Notes: generated by a model from the sequence alone, not told the origin. A stretch of 41,071 nt of DNA from Planctomycetota bacterium (GCA_025459125.1 JALORE010000017.1:1-41071); one strand, 5' to 3'. Shown: positions 1 through 9,500, counted from the first letter of the stretch. Made by a program: numbers and translations.

Positions 1-96
1 GTGTCCTACGGCCCGCACAAATACGCCCAGGAGACCTGGGCGGCCGCTCTGAAGTTCTTCCAGCAGCATTTGGGGAAACCGCAGGGACATCCGTGA
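1..96 (+). CDS. 3' end of an upstream gene, possibly an alpha/beta-hydrolase (partial)
   Basis: Frame 1 is open from the left edge for 31 codons and stops at TGA 94-96, so only the C-terminus of a protein is present. The visible tail contains YGPHKY, then an amphipathic helix with ETWAAALKFFQQHL, then a short polar end. A His in a loop followed by a Trp-containing final helix ending in FFxxHL is typical of the C-terminus of alpha/beta-hydrolase esterases, where that His can be the catalytic one. This assignment rests on about 30 residues and is tentative. The first codon happens to be GTG, but that is an artefact of where the window begins. The next gene starts 100 nt downstream on the same strand. 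Confidence 0.45.
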   Translation: MSYGPHKYAQETWAAALKFFQQHLGKPQGHP

Positions 97-196
97 AAGA
101 CATCGCTCGCTGTATTGGCCCCAGCACGCATCGTGGGCGTCACATGTCGCACCTCGATATCTGCCGAGGTAATAATGGCCGGAGGCACAACGCTAT
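97..196 (+). promoter_or_regulatory. Intergenic leader before the HzsA-related gene
   Basis: This 100-nt gap contains a small perfect stem, ACCTCG at 151-156 pairing with CGAGGT at 165-170 around an 8-nt loop. It also contains GGAGG at 181-185, which lies 11 nt before the ATG at 197 and is a plausible though slightly distant ribosome binding site. The stem has no T-run after it, so it does not look like an intrinsic terminator. I cannot identify a convincing -35/-10 pair, so the downstream gene may have its own promoter or may be read through from upstream. Confidence 0.3.
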
Positions 197-2839
197 ATGA
201 TTCGAGGATCCGTTCCTTTCGTTGGCTGCCGCGCCGGACCGGCGCATCCGGCCGTGTTCTGGGCCGTTGTCGTCGTCCAGTCGCTTTGGGCCGCGGCGTG
301 GGCAGAATCCTCCGGGACCGGCCCCGGCTTTTCGGCGGGCGTTGCGGAGGCATCCGCGGACGTTCGCCAAAGCTGGGAGGATGACTATGCGAGCCTGAAG
401 GCGGCTCTGAGCAAGCGGGAGAATCGCTACGCCCTGCTCAAGACGGGCGAGCCGCGTACGGATGTGGCTCATATCCAGTCCCTCCTGTGGGAGAGCGATC
501 GAACGGCGGCGGATGTCGCCCTGCGTCGCACGGCGGCCTTGCTGGAACACTTGAAGAGCATGCCTGGGGCGCCTCCGCTTGGGGCTCTGGAAAAGCAATT
601 GGTGGCGGTTCGGTCCCGGAACCCCGCCGCGGCGGACGACCAGGAGATCTACCTGGCCGCGCGGGCGATCGGCCGGGCGGTGGCTTTGGCCAATCCGCTG
701 CTGGATTTCGATCAGTTGATCTTCAATCGGTGGTCGAGCCGCTACGGGCACGTCCAGGAGGCCTGGGCCAGCTCCGTGCTTCGGGATGGCGGCCTGTACC
801 TTCTGTCCGGGCTCAAAACGGGTCCCGTCGCTGTACGCAACCTGCTGGAGAACTCGCGTTTCGAGAACGGCCCGTTCCAGGGTCGCAGAATCCTGGAGGT
901 CAGCCCGGTCGTGCGGTCGTTCGATCTGTCGTTCGATGGCAGGAAGGTGGTTTTTGCCTGGCTCCAGCCGTCACCAAGGGCTCTGACGATCGCGAGCGTC
1001 AACGTGGATGGCTCCGATCTGCGCCAACTGACGGACGGCCAGTTCGATGACCTGGATCCGGTCTGGCTGCCCAACGGCCGCATCGTATTTGTCTCCACGC
1101 GTGTCAAGCTGACGGTCCGCTGCAACTTCGGCCCCGCCACGCCGCAGGCCGTCATGCACTCGATGAACGCTGACGGCACGGATCAGGTGCAGATCAGTTT
1201 CCATGAGACCAACGAACGGTATCCGAGCGTGGACAATGATGGGCGGCTGATCTACATGCGCTGGGATTACATCGACCGCGACTTCTCTGCTGCGCACCAT
1301 CTGTGGGTGTGCAATCCCGATGGTCGCGATCCCCGCTCGTTCCACGGCAATTATCCCCAACCGAGTGCCCCCGGCGACCGGCCCCGGGACGGCAGGGGGG
1401 ACCGGCCCTTTGCCGAGTACTTCATGCGGGCCGTCCCCGGCTCCTCGAAGTACATGGCCATCGCCTCCACGCACCATGCGCCGCCTTACGGCATCCCCAT
1501 CCTGATCGACCCCACGGTGCCGGATGACGGCAAGGTCGCGCAGGTGAAAGTCATCGTGCCCCAGGGGCTGCCTTTCCCCAGTGAGTGCGGTCGCTACACG
1601 AAGCGCGGTCTCTACCAGGGGATCTCGTTCGTGCGCATCAAGGACGATTGCGCCTACTTCGATCCCTGGCCCCTGAACGAGACGTTCTATCTGATTCCGT
1701 GGGGACCGATCGGAAGCGGGCACGGCGGCCTGCAGGAGCAGTACACCCAGGTGCCGATGAAGCTCTATCTGCTCGATGCCTTCGGCACTCGTGAGCTGCT
1801 GACGGATTGCCATCTGGCGGGCGGAGGCTATTATCTGTCGGCGCGTCCTTTGCGGTCCCGTCCCATGCCTCCGGTTGTTCCCACCGCCACCTTCCAGGGT
1901 GAGCGGGCGGGCCTGCCGGAGCACCAGCGGGCCACGATCCTGGTGGCGGATGTCTATCGCACCGATCGCCCGTGGCCGCCGGGGGTGACCGTCAAGAGGA
2001 TGCGGCTGGTGCAGCTCTTTCCGCGGCCGTGGTCTTCGCCGAACGTGGAGAAGCCTTTCACCGGCTGGAGTGAGGGTGGCATCTGTCGCGCCTCCCTGGG
2101 CACGGTTCCCGTCGAGGCCGACGGCAGCGTCTATTGCGAAGCGCCGGTCAACAAGGCCCTGCTCTTTCAACTGCTGGACGAGAAGGGCATGGCCGTGCAG
2201 ACGATGCGGTCGCTCACCTACGTCCATCCCGGCGAGCAGCTTTCCTGTGTCGGCTGCCACGAAGACAAATGGGAAACGATGCAGGCGCCCGCGGCCGTTC
2301 CCCTGGCCGCTCGCCGCCCTCCGTCCCCTCTGGAACCCGAGGCCGGTGGACCGGCTCCGGTGACCTTCGGCTTGGTCCGGCCCATCTTCCAGAAATCCTG
2401 CCTTCCCTGCCACACCCAGAAGGGAGAGCCGCCGTTCAGCTTCGAGTACAATCTGCCCGCGCCCACGTTTCCCGATCCGCAGGGCAAATCCAGGCTCTCC
2501 GACTACTGCTACTGGTTCGACGCCAGCAACAACAACGATGGGCTGGGGCCCTACGGCGGCTATCGCTCCACACCCCTGAAGTTCGGCTTTGCCCATTCCC
2601 GTTTGGGTAAGGCTCTTCTGGCTACGCACACCCAGTGGGTGGCGCCGGAGGACCTGCGTCGCATCATGTTGTGGCTGGACCTGAATGCGATGCGCCTGGG
2701 CACGCCCACCCCGGATGAGGCCCAGCAACGGGCCCAGGAGACCGGCGAAGGCGCCTGGCCATGGCCGCCGGAGATGGACCCGAAGGATCCCACCGGCGTC
2801 GAGCGGGACAGGCCGGTGCCGGCTCCGGCCCGGGACTAA
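197..2839 (+). CDS. Exported HzsA-related protein: PD40-type propeller with two c-type haem sites
   Basis: This 880-residue protein starts with a signal peptide. A hydrophobic stretch around FWAVVVVQSLWAAA is followed by a probable signal peptidase I site after AWA (about residue 36). Residues about 235-470 carry TolB/PD40-like propeller blades, for example FDLSFDGRKVVFAW, DGSDLRQLTDG and NGRIVFVSTR. Near the C-terminus are two haem c motifs, CVGCH (residues 684-688, nt 2246-2260) and CLPCH (735-739, nt 2399-2413), so the protein should mature outside the cytoplasm. The order of parts (propeller, middle domain with VKRMRLVQLFP, dihaem tail) matches the family related to hydrazine synthase alpha subunit, which is widespread in Planctomycetota that do not perform anammox. 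No hzsB or hzsC homologue is nearby. Electron transfer or substrate binding is inferred; the reaction is unknown. GGAGG at 181-185 supports the start. The next gene follows 72 nt downstream. Confidence 0.85.
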   Translation: MIRGSVPFVGCRAGPAHPAVFWAVVVVQSLWAAAWAESSGTGPGFSAGVAEASADVRQSWEDDYASLKAALSKRENRYALLKTGEPRTDVAHIQSLLWESDRTAADVALRRTAALLEHLKSMPGAPPLGALEKQLVAVRSRNPAAADDQEIYLAARAIGRAVALANPLLDFDQLIFNRWSSRYGHVQEAWASSVLRDGGLYLLSGLKTGPVAVRNLLENSRFENGPFQGRRILEVSPVVRSFDLSFDGRKVVFAWLQPSPRALTIASVNVDGSDLRQLTDGQFDDLDPVWLPNGRIVFVSTRVKLTVRCNFGPATPQAVMHSMNADGTDQVQISFHETNERYPSVDNDGRLIYMRWDYIDRDFSAAHHLWVCNPDGRDPRSFHGNYPQPSAPGDRPRDGRGDRPFAEYFMRAVPGSSKYMAIASTHHAPPYGIPILIDPTVPDDGKVAQVKVIVPQGLPFPSECGRYTKRGLYQGISFVRIKDDCAYFDPWPLNETFYLIPWGPIGSGHGGLQEQYTQVPMKLYLLDAFGTRELLTDCHLAGGGYYLSARPLRSRPMPPVVPTATFQGERAGLPEHQRATILVADVYRTDRPWPPGVTVKRMRLVQLFPRPWSSPNVEKPFTGWSEGGICRASLGTVPVEADGSVYCEAPVNKALLFQLLDEKGMAVQTMRSLTYVHPGEQLSCVGCHEDKWETMQAPAAVPLAARRPPSPLEPEAGGPAPVTFGLVRPIFQKSCLPCHTQKGEPPFSFEYNLPAPTFPDPQGKSRLSDYCYWFDASNNNDGLGPYGGYRSTPLKFGFAHSRLGKALLATHTQWVAPEDLRRIMLWLDLNAMRLGTPTPDEAQQRAQETGEGAWPWPPEMDPKDPTGVERDRPVPAPARD

Positions 2840-2900
2840 CTCGTGGCGGTTGTATTCTCCTCCTGGGTCGGACTCGGTATCATGCAGGGTACTTTTGCCA

Positions 2901-2905
2901 AGGAG
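2901..2905 (+). promoter_or_regulatory. Ribosome binding site deciding the start of the DUF5107-TPR gene
   Basis: AGGAG lies 6 nt before ATG 2912. The reading frame is open further upstream, to an ATG at 2843, but that start has no comparable site and would put 23 polar residues in front of a textbook signal peptide. The start at 2912 gives MKLLLSRSSAIVLLILTL directly, so it is preferred. Confidence 0.8.
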
Positions 2906-2911
2906 ATACCC

Positions 2912-5900
2912 ATGAAGCTGCTTCTCTCTCGTTCCTCTGCCATCGTGCTCCTGATCCTCACGCTCACCGGTGTCCCGGCAAGACAGGCCGCGCTGAATGC
3001 CCAGAATCAACCCCGGGTGACAGATGGTCCGTCTGGCGTCCGTGTCTGGGAAGAAGCGGTCATCATTCCGACCTACCTCATCGGTCCGCCCGACCCCAAT
3101 CCGCAGTTCTACTTCGGCGGCGCCTCGCAAGGGGCCCAGCAGCGCATTTATCCCTACCCCGTGTACGACAACCTCACCACCGAGAAGGTCGACAAGTCCT
3201 ACCAAATGGTCTATCTCGAGAACGAGTACCTCAAGGTGGGCCTCCTGCCCGAGAGCGGCGGGAAGATCTTCGAGGCTATCGACAAGACCAACGGCTACCA
3301 CTTCTTCTACCGCCAGCACGTCATCAAGCCCGCCCTGATCAGTCTGCTGGGCGCATGGATCTCCGGCGGCGTCGAATGGGATGTCCCGCATCATCACCGG
3401 GCCACGTCCTTTCTCCCCGTCCAGTATACCATCGAGGAATCGGCGGACGGTTCCAGAACCGTCTGGGTGGGCGAGCTGGAGCTGCGCGACCGGATGCGCT
3501 GGGCCGTCGGCATCACGCTGCGCCCCGGCCGATCCTGTCTGGAAGCCTCGTTCCGCGTAATCAATCGCACGCCCATGCCCACGTCGATGCTGTGCTTCTC
3601 CAATGTGGCCGTGCACGTGAACCAGGACTACCAGATCATCTTCCCCCCGAGCACCCAGTGGGGGACGGGCCACGGCAAGCGTGACTTCACGCCCTGGCCC
3701 ATCAATAACGGCGTCGATCTGAGTTGGTACAAGAACATCCCCGGGAGCCGCTCCGTCTTCGCCTGGAACTACCGCGACGATTTCTCCGCCGGTTACGATC
3801 ACGGCCGGAAGGCCGGCACCCTGAGCATCGCGGACCACACGGTAGTCCCAGGCAAGAAGTTCTTCACCTGGGGCGACAGCCCCAACGGTCATCGGCAGGA
3901 CACGCTGCTGACCGATTCCGACGGTCCGTACATCGAGCTGATGGTCGGCGCCTACTCCGACAACCAGCCGGATTACAGCTGGATGACGCCCCATGAGACG
4001 CGCCGTTGGACGCAATTCTGGTACCCCTTCCGGGATATTGGTGGCGTCAAGAATGCCAACACCGAGGCCGCGGTCAACCTGGAGGTCAAGGACGGCAGAA
4101 TCCTCGTCGGCTTCCACGCCACCGCAGCTTACCCCTCGGCTCGTGCCGTTCTCAAGCTCAGAGACCAGGTCCTCCTGCAGGAGACTGTCGCCATCCACCC
4201 CGGCAAGTCCTATGTCAAGGAAGTGGCCTTGCCTGCCGGTGCGGACGAGCATGGCCTGCGTGCCTCTCTCGCGACGGAGGGCCGGGAACTCGTCGCGTAC
4301 TCTCCGGTCAAGCTGCAACCTGAGGACCAACCTGCCGCGGTGACGAACTTCCCGTCGGCGGCGGACATCAAGACGAATGAGGAGCTCTACCTGGCCGGCT
4401 TGCGGGTCGAGCAGTTCCACGCCCCCAATGCCAAGCCCGATCCGTACTGGCAGGAGGCTCTGAAGCGCGACCCCGGCGACGTCCGCGTCAACACCGCCCT
4501 GGGCATTCGCGCCATCAAGGCGGGTCGCTTCGCCGAGGCCGAACAGCATCTTCGCAGGGCCCTCGAACGGGCCACGGACCGTCACACCTCGCCCAAGGAC
4601 GGCGAACCCTTCTACTACCTGGGGCTGGCGCTGAAGGCACAGGACAAGATGGACGAGGCCTTTGAGCGGTTCGCCAAGGCCACGTGGTCCGGTGCCTGGC
4701 GCAACGCCGGCTACTTCGAAATGGCGCAGATCGCCTCCGGCCGCGGGGATTTCCGCGCTGCCCTCACCTATGCCGACAATTCTCTGAATGCCAACGGTGA
4801 CGACATTCGTGCCCTGGCGCTCAAAGCGGCGTTGTTGCGACATGGCGGACAGACCGATGCGGCACAGGGGGTCGCCCACGTGATCAGTAAGATCGATCCT
4901 CTGGATGTTCGCGCACTGGCCGAAGAGTGGTTGGCCGGCAAGACACCCCAGAGCGCCCAGCGGCTGCGGCGGGCCTGCCACGCCCATCCCGCCACGGCCC
5001 TGGAACTAGCCGCGGACTATCTCAATGCGGGCTTGTGGCAGGACGGCACAACGCTGCTCCAAGAGGTCGTCGCGGGCACTGCCGATAAAGCTGGGGTCTC
5101 GCCTCTGGTCTTCTACTACCTGGGTTACTTCGCCCAGAAACTCGGCCAGCCCCGTCAGGCAGCCGAGTATTTCGCAAGGGCCGCTGGGGCGCCCACGGAC
5201 TATGTCTTTCCCTTCCAGATGGAGCTGATTGCGGTTCTGGAAGCCGCGATGGCCGCCAACCCGGACGACTCCCGTGCCCCCTATTATCTTGGCAACCTCC
5301 TCTACGACTGGCAGCCCGAACGCGCGGTCGCTCTCTGGGAGAAGTCGGCCTCCCTCGGGGCCGATTTCCCCGTCGTCTACCGCAACCTTGCCCTCCTTTA
5401 CAGCCGCCAAGGCCAGGGCTCCCAAACGCGAACTTCTGGGTTTGGGGACCCCAATCCGCGGGACAAGGCGTTGGCCGCCCTCGAAAAAGCCGCCTCCTGC
5501 GGCGGCAACGCGATGGTCTTCCATGAGCTTGACAAGCTCTACGAAGAGAACGGCGTCGCGCCCGAAAAGCGTCTGGCCCTGCTGGAAGCGCACCAGGATG
5601 TCATCAACCGCGATGAGGTGATCGCCCGCGAGATCAACCTGGCCATCTTCGCCGGCAAGGCGGATTTGGCCCTGCGCCTGCTCCGGTCTCGCCTCTTCCG
5701 CGCCTGGGAGGGTGGCGGGCGTTTCTCCCTCGGCGACTCGTGGGTGAACGCCCATCTGGTGCGCGGCCATCAGCACTTCGCCGCGCAGCGCTACCACGAG
5801 GCGCTGGCCGACTACCAGGCGGCCCTGCAGACGCCTTCCAATCTCCAGGAGTCCGCCGGCAACACGGCCCCGCGCCAGAGCGAGATCGCCTACTGGGTCG

Positions 5901-6391
5901 GAACCGCACACGAGGCGCTCGGCGACCCCGACAAAGCCCACCAGTCGTGGCGTGAGGCCGCCGAGGTTTCTGCCCCCGTGCCGGCCACCGGCCGCGGCCG
6001 ACGCGGCGGGGGTGGCGGTAATCTGCCGCCCGGCCAATTCAGCGGACGCAGTGCCATGGGCGGGATCGCCGCCGGCGTGCGCGTGACTCCGGCGGGCGTC
6101 TACTACCAAGCCCTGGCCCTCCGGAAGCTCGGCGAGGCCGACCGTGCGAAAGCCCTGTTTCAGCAGCTCGTTGACACCGGTACGCAAGCCCTCGCGAAAG
6201 TATCCAATCCGGCGCCGGGTGCGGATGTCCCATTGACGCAGCGTCTCCAGGCGGCGGACGCCCACTGCTTGATCGGCTTGGGGCGACTGGGTCTGGACGA
6301 GAAGGACAGAGCCCGACAGGAGTTCTCGCTGGCCCTGCAGGCCAGCCCGGATCATTGGACCGCCAGGACCGCGCTGGCAGGGGCCCAATGA
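2912..6391 (+). CDS. Exported DUF5107 protein with long TPR array
   Basis: This protein has 1,159 residues from the chosen start. It opens with a basic N-terminus and a hydrophobic core (IVLLILTLTGVPA), indicating export. Residues about 25-360 form the DUF5107 domain, recognisable by conserved stretches such as VYLENEYLKVGLLPESGGKI, GGVEWDVPHHH and QWGTGHGKRDFTPWP. The family has an aldose-epimerase/galactose-mutarotase-like look, so carbohydrate binding is a reasonable inference but no enzymatic activity is established. The rest is a tetratricopeptide array (for example YYLGLALKAQDKMDEAFERF) probably used for protein contacts. Two low-complexity interruptions stand out. One is a G/S/P-rich patch at about residues 832-850, encoded by a palindromic DNA segment (5421-5457). 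The other is a GRGRRGGGGGN patch at about 1026-1036. The gene is probably co-transcribed with the HzsA-related gene 72 nt upstream and is convergent with the giant gene. Confidence 0.88.
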   Translation: MKLLLSRSSAIVLLILTLTGVPARQAALNAQNQPRVTDGPSGVRVWEEAVIIPTYLIGPPDPNPQFYFGGASQGAQQRIYPYPVYDNLTTEKVDKSYQMVYLENEYLKVGLLPESGGKIFEAIDKTNGYHFFYRQHVIKPALISLLGAWISGGVEWDVPHHHRATSFLPVQYTIEESADGSRTVWVGELELRDRMRWAVGITLRPGRSCLEASFRVINRTPMPTSMLCFSNVAVHVNQDYQIIFPPSTQWGTGHGKRDFTPWPINNGVDLSWYKNIPGSRSVFAWNYRDDFSAGYDHGRKAGTLSIADHTVVPGKKFFTWGDSPNGHRQDTLLTDSDGPYIELMVGAYSDNQPDYSWMTPHETRRWTQFWYPFRDIGGVKNANTEAAVNLEVKDGRILVGFHATAAYPSARAVLKLRDQVLLQETVAIHPGKSYVKEVALPAGADEHGLRASLATEGRELVAYSPVKLQPEDQPAAVTNFPSAADIKTNEELYLAGLRVEQFHAPNAKPDPYWQEALKRDPGDVRVNTALGIRAIKAGRFAEAEQHLRRALERATDRHTSPKDGEPFYYLGLALKAQDKMDEAFERFAKATWSGAWRNAGYFEMAQIASGRGDFRAALTYADNSLNANGDDIRALALKAALLRHGGQTDAAQGVAHVISKIDPLDVRALAEEWLAGKTPQSAQRLRRACHAHPATALELAADYLNAGLWQDGTTLLQEVVAGTADKAGVSPLVFYYLGYFAQKLGQPRQAAEYFARAAGAPTDYVFPFQMELIAVLEAAMAANPDDSRAPYYLGNLLYDWQPERAVALWEKSASLGADFPVVYRNLALLYSRQGQGSQTRTSGFGDPNPRDKALAALEKAASCGGNAMVFHELDKLYEENGVAPEKRLALLEAHQDVINRDEVIAREINLAIFAGKADLALRLLRSRLFRAWEGGGRFSLGDSWVNAHLVRGHQHFAAQRYHEALADYQAALQTPSNLQESAGNTAPRQSEIAYWVGTAHEALGDPDKAHQSWREAAEVSAPVPATGRGRRGGGGGNLPPGQFSGRSAMGGIAAGVRVTPAGVYYQALALRKLGEADRAKALFQQLVDTGTQALAKVSNPAPGADVPLTQRLQAADAHCLIGLGRLGLDEKDRARQEFSLALQASPDHWTARTALAGAQ
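5417..5457. repeat. Palindromic patch inside the TPR region (possible small in-frame insertion)
   Basis: CCCAAAC at 5421-5427 is the exact inverted complement of GTTTGGG at 5440-5446. GGTTTGGGG at 5439-5447 is then followed, after one base, by CCCCAATCC at 5449-5457, which pairs with it except for one position. The patch encodes a G/S/T-rich interruption exactly between a helix ending LLYSRQG and one starting RDKALAALEKA, so it breaks a TPR in frame. Its base composition is unlike the flanking codons. It looks like a relic of a short palindromic repeat element. I saw no second copy in this window. Confidence 0.45.
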
Positions 6392-6522
6392 CGCCTGGGA
6401 CGAATACCAAAGGGATTACACGCGGCAGAGGTCACTTCCGCTGATGGCCGCTGTGTCGGACCATGGAGAAGCTCTCGGCAACGTTGCCGACAGAAGGGAG
6501 GTCATACTCATCTTCAGGCCGT
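6392..6522. other. Convergent intergenic region
   Basis: This 131-nt gap lies between the 3' ends of the DUF5107-TPR gene (+) and the giant gene (-). It has no credible coding content. Apart from the palindrome at 6475-6490, I see GCGGC/GCCGC inverted elements near 6422-6450, but no clear T-run on either strand. Confidence 0.6.
6475..6490. terminator. Perfect 16-bp palindrome, possible bidirectional terminator stem
   Basis: TCGGCAACGTTGCCGA is its own reverse complement. As RNA it would give a 6-bp GC-rich stem with a 4-nt loop on either strand. Its place between two converging 3' ends is where a shared terminator would be expected. Neither side has a U-tract, so a classical intrinsic terminator is not shown. 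A protein-binding operator or chance are alternatives. Confidence 0.3.
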
Positions 6523-9500
6523 TCAGGGTCCCGGCCAGGGGGACAACAAGCCCCGAATGCTCCAGGCAAAGCTGAACTGCCGCCGCAGGGGGTTATCGAA
6601 CGACAGCCAGGTCGTGATCGTCTCGCCCGGGTCCAAACGACCATCGCTCAACAGGCTCGTTACGTTGAGGTACAGGTAGCCGTCGGAGGTGGTTCCACTG
6701 CTGCCTGCCAGCTTCACGGAGGAATCGCTGATCGCCTTGACCACGATCCAGATCGGACCATAAATCGGTGTCTGCGAGGTATTGGTGATCGTCATCTGCA
6801 CCTTCGTTTGCAGCGTCCGGCGATCATAGCTCATCAGACCGCGGGAGACGCTTACGAGCGAGTCCACGGCCGTCGGAACTGTCGGTTCCGGTCCCTGGAT
6901 GGTCAACTCGCCGGCGGAGCTGTCGGTGCCGGTATTGCCCGCCGCATCGGTGACGCGGGCCACCACGTCGTACGTGCCACAGGTCAGGGCCGGACCGATC
7001 GCGTTATCCGCCAGTGTCCACATCCCATTGCCGAGATTGGCGGCAGTGTAGGTCTTGCCGGCCACGCCGATCTGGATTGCCGCCGACGGGTCGTTGACCG
7101 TGCCTGTCAACTGAGGCGTGGAATCGATGGTCACCAAGGCAGTAACGGTGACGCTCGGAGCAGCCGTATCAATGACCACCGCGAAGGCCGCAGAAGCAAC
7201 CGAGGTGTTGCCGGCGGCATCGCGGGCGGTGGCCGTGAAGCTGTAGTTGCCATCCGCCAGGATCGTGCCCGTGTAGTCGAAGCTCCACGCCCCGGAGCCA
7301 TTCGCCACCGCCGTGCCGACCGAACGACCATCCTGGTACAGTGTGACCGTGCTGTCCGCTTCCGTCACGCCGCCCAACACCAGGGTGTTGTCGCGGGTGA
7401 TTCCATCGCCCACCAGGCCGGTATCCCCGTTGATCCCGGTGATCAGCGGGGCGGTCGGCGGCGTGGTGTCTACGATCGTAATCACCAAGTCCGCTGTATC
7501 GTCAGGCGTCAGGCCCACGGTCGCATCCTCCACGGCTACCGTCACCTCCAACTGCGAGTTGCTCTCGTAATCCAGAACGGTCCCGGCCCTGAGGTACAAC
7601 TGTGTGCCCTCGATCTCGAACAGAGCCGCGTCCGCACCCGAGAGGCTCAGCGCATTCACGCCTGACGCATCGTTCATCACCACGATGTTTGCCACCTTGA
7701 TCCGGGCGGTGGTGTCCGTGTCCTCCCGCAAGGAGGTCGCCGTATCGGCCAGCACCACCGTCGGCGGCACGTTGACCACGGTCACCGTGAAGGTGGCCGT
7801 GCCGGCAGGCCCTTGGCCGTCGGCGACAGCCACCGTGACTGTGTACGTACCCGGAACCGCATAGGTGCAGTCGAGGTGGAACGTCCGGTCGGCGGCGAGC
7901 GCCAGGGCAACCGGTACGCCGCCCAGGCCGTAGTCGACCGTGGCCGTCCAGGTATCGGCGCCTGGATCGGTGAAGGAACCCGATCTGACAAGGCTCTCCC
8001 CTTCATTGAGCGTGGCATCAGCTCCTGCATTCACGGCGGGCTCGACATTGCGCACGACCAGCTCGAACGAGGCCTGAGCCAAGATCCCCAACCGGTCCGT
8101 AGCCGTGACGACAACCGTCTGGCTCTCGGCAGGGCCCTCGCTGGTCCAGAACGACCAGCTCCAGGTGCCATCGCCATGATCGCCAATGGTCCCGACCGAG
8201 ACCTCCAGGTCCACGCCGCCCGCGCCGGCATCGCTGAAAGCACCGGTGTTGGTCGCGGTACCAGATTCCTCCACCACGACCACCGGGTCGCTCACCGTGA
8301 TCTCGGGAGGCGTGGTATCGATCGTCAGCTCTCCGGTGGCGCCGTCCGCGCCGGCATTGCCCGCCGGGTCGAAAGCCGCCGCGCTCACCTCGTAGACCCC
8401 ATCCGCCAGTGGCGCGCCGATCGTATCGTCCGCCAGGCTCCACGTCCCGTCCCCATGATTGAGGGCCGGGTAGTTGACGCCATTCACGGTGATCCGCACC
8501 GCCGCCGCGGCATCGTCCACCGTGCCGGTCAGCGCCGGCGTTGTATCTGTGGTGAGCAGCACCTCGACAGTGACGACCGGAGCGACCGTATCCACGGTGA
8601 AGTGAACCACCTCGTCGTCCCCGCCGTTCAGTGCCAGGCCGAGATCATCGGTGATGGTTGACGTGCCGCGCAAGGTTACCGTGTATTCACCGTCCACCGT
8701 CAACGGGGTGCTGAACGTCACCACCAGGACACTGCCGCCCCAGCCCACGACGCTGTCGGGCGTCACCGCGGCGCCGAGCGGATCGACCGCGCTGATGTCG
8801 CTGCTATCACCGAACACGGGCTCGGAGAAGACGAAAGAAAGCTGCGGCGTTGGGTCATTCGTCTGCCGGTCAACCGCGCTGACACCCGTGTCTTGCACGA
8901 CGGTCCATTCCACCACGACCGGCGGCTCGTTCACAGGCCGGCCGACGATCTGGACATCGTCCACCATTGCCACGCTGTCATCGCCGCCGAAACCGACGAC
9001 GTCGATGAACAGCGCCGCCACGGTCCCGGACGCGACGCCGTCCAGGTCAACCTCGACCGTGAGCGGTGAATCGAGCGGCACCGCGTCGCCGGAGGCCAGA
9101 TCCGGCATCTCGACGATCCTGACGCCGGGACTCAGGTAGACCCGGCCGTCGCGCTGAATGTTCAGCAAAGCGTCACCGCCGCCGATCCCCGCAACCGTAC
9201 CGACGAGGGGCATGCCGTCCGCCGCACCGAGGAGGGCCACCTCCAGCGCGTCCGGCGGATTGTTCGCGCTGCCGAACAGGGCGACGCCCGCCAGCGTGAA
9301 GCGCAGGCATGCGGCGTCGCCCGGGATGGCGAAGACCTGTCCGAGGTCGGTGAACAGGAGATCGCCCTCACGGAGCACGGCGTGGCCGGCCGAGGTCTCG
9401 ACATCGCCGTGGACGTTCCAGCCAAAGGCCGGATCGCCCGCATCTGCCACGTCGAAGCCGCCGTTGGCGATCCCGGTCGCCGGGTCCGCGCCGGACGCGA

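Noticed and set aside
151..170. Hairpin before the HzsA-related gene as a terminator of the upstream gene
   Set aside because: The stem is only 6 bp with an 8-nt loop and no T-run follows.
197..2839. Evidence for anammox metabolism from the hydrazine-synthase-alpha-like protein
   Set aside because: Only the broad HzsA-related family is matched. No hzsB, hzsC, hydrazine dehydrogenase or other multihaem genes are near, and the family is common in non-anammox Planctomycetota.
2843..2911. Upstream start for the DUF5107-TPR gene at 2843
   Set aside because: It has no ribosome binding site and would hide the signal peptide behind 23 residues. ATG 2912 has AGGAG 6 nt before it.
971..6388. Long - strand open frames opposite the HzsA-related and DUF5107 genes (971-4987 and 5006-6388)
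   Set aside because: Same codon-aligned antisense effect; one of them even spans the gap between two well-supported genes. There is no domain content and no plausible ribosome binding site.
6463..7665. 400-residue + strand open frame starting in the convergent gap
   Set aside because: It overlaps the conserved C-terminal domains of the giant protein in the codon-aligned antisense frame and has no recognisable family.
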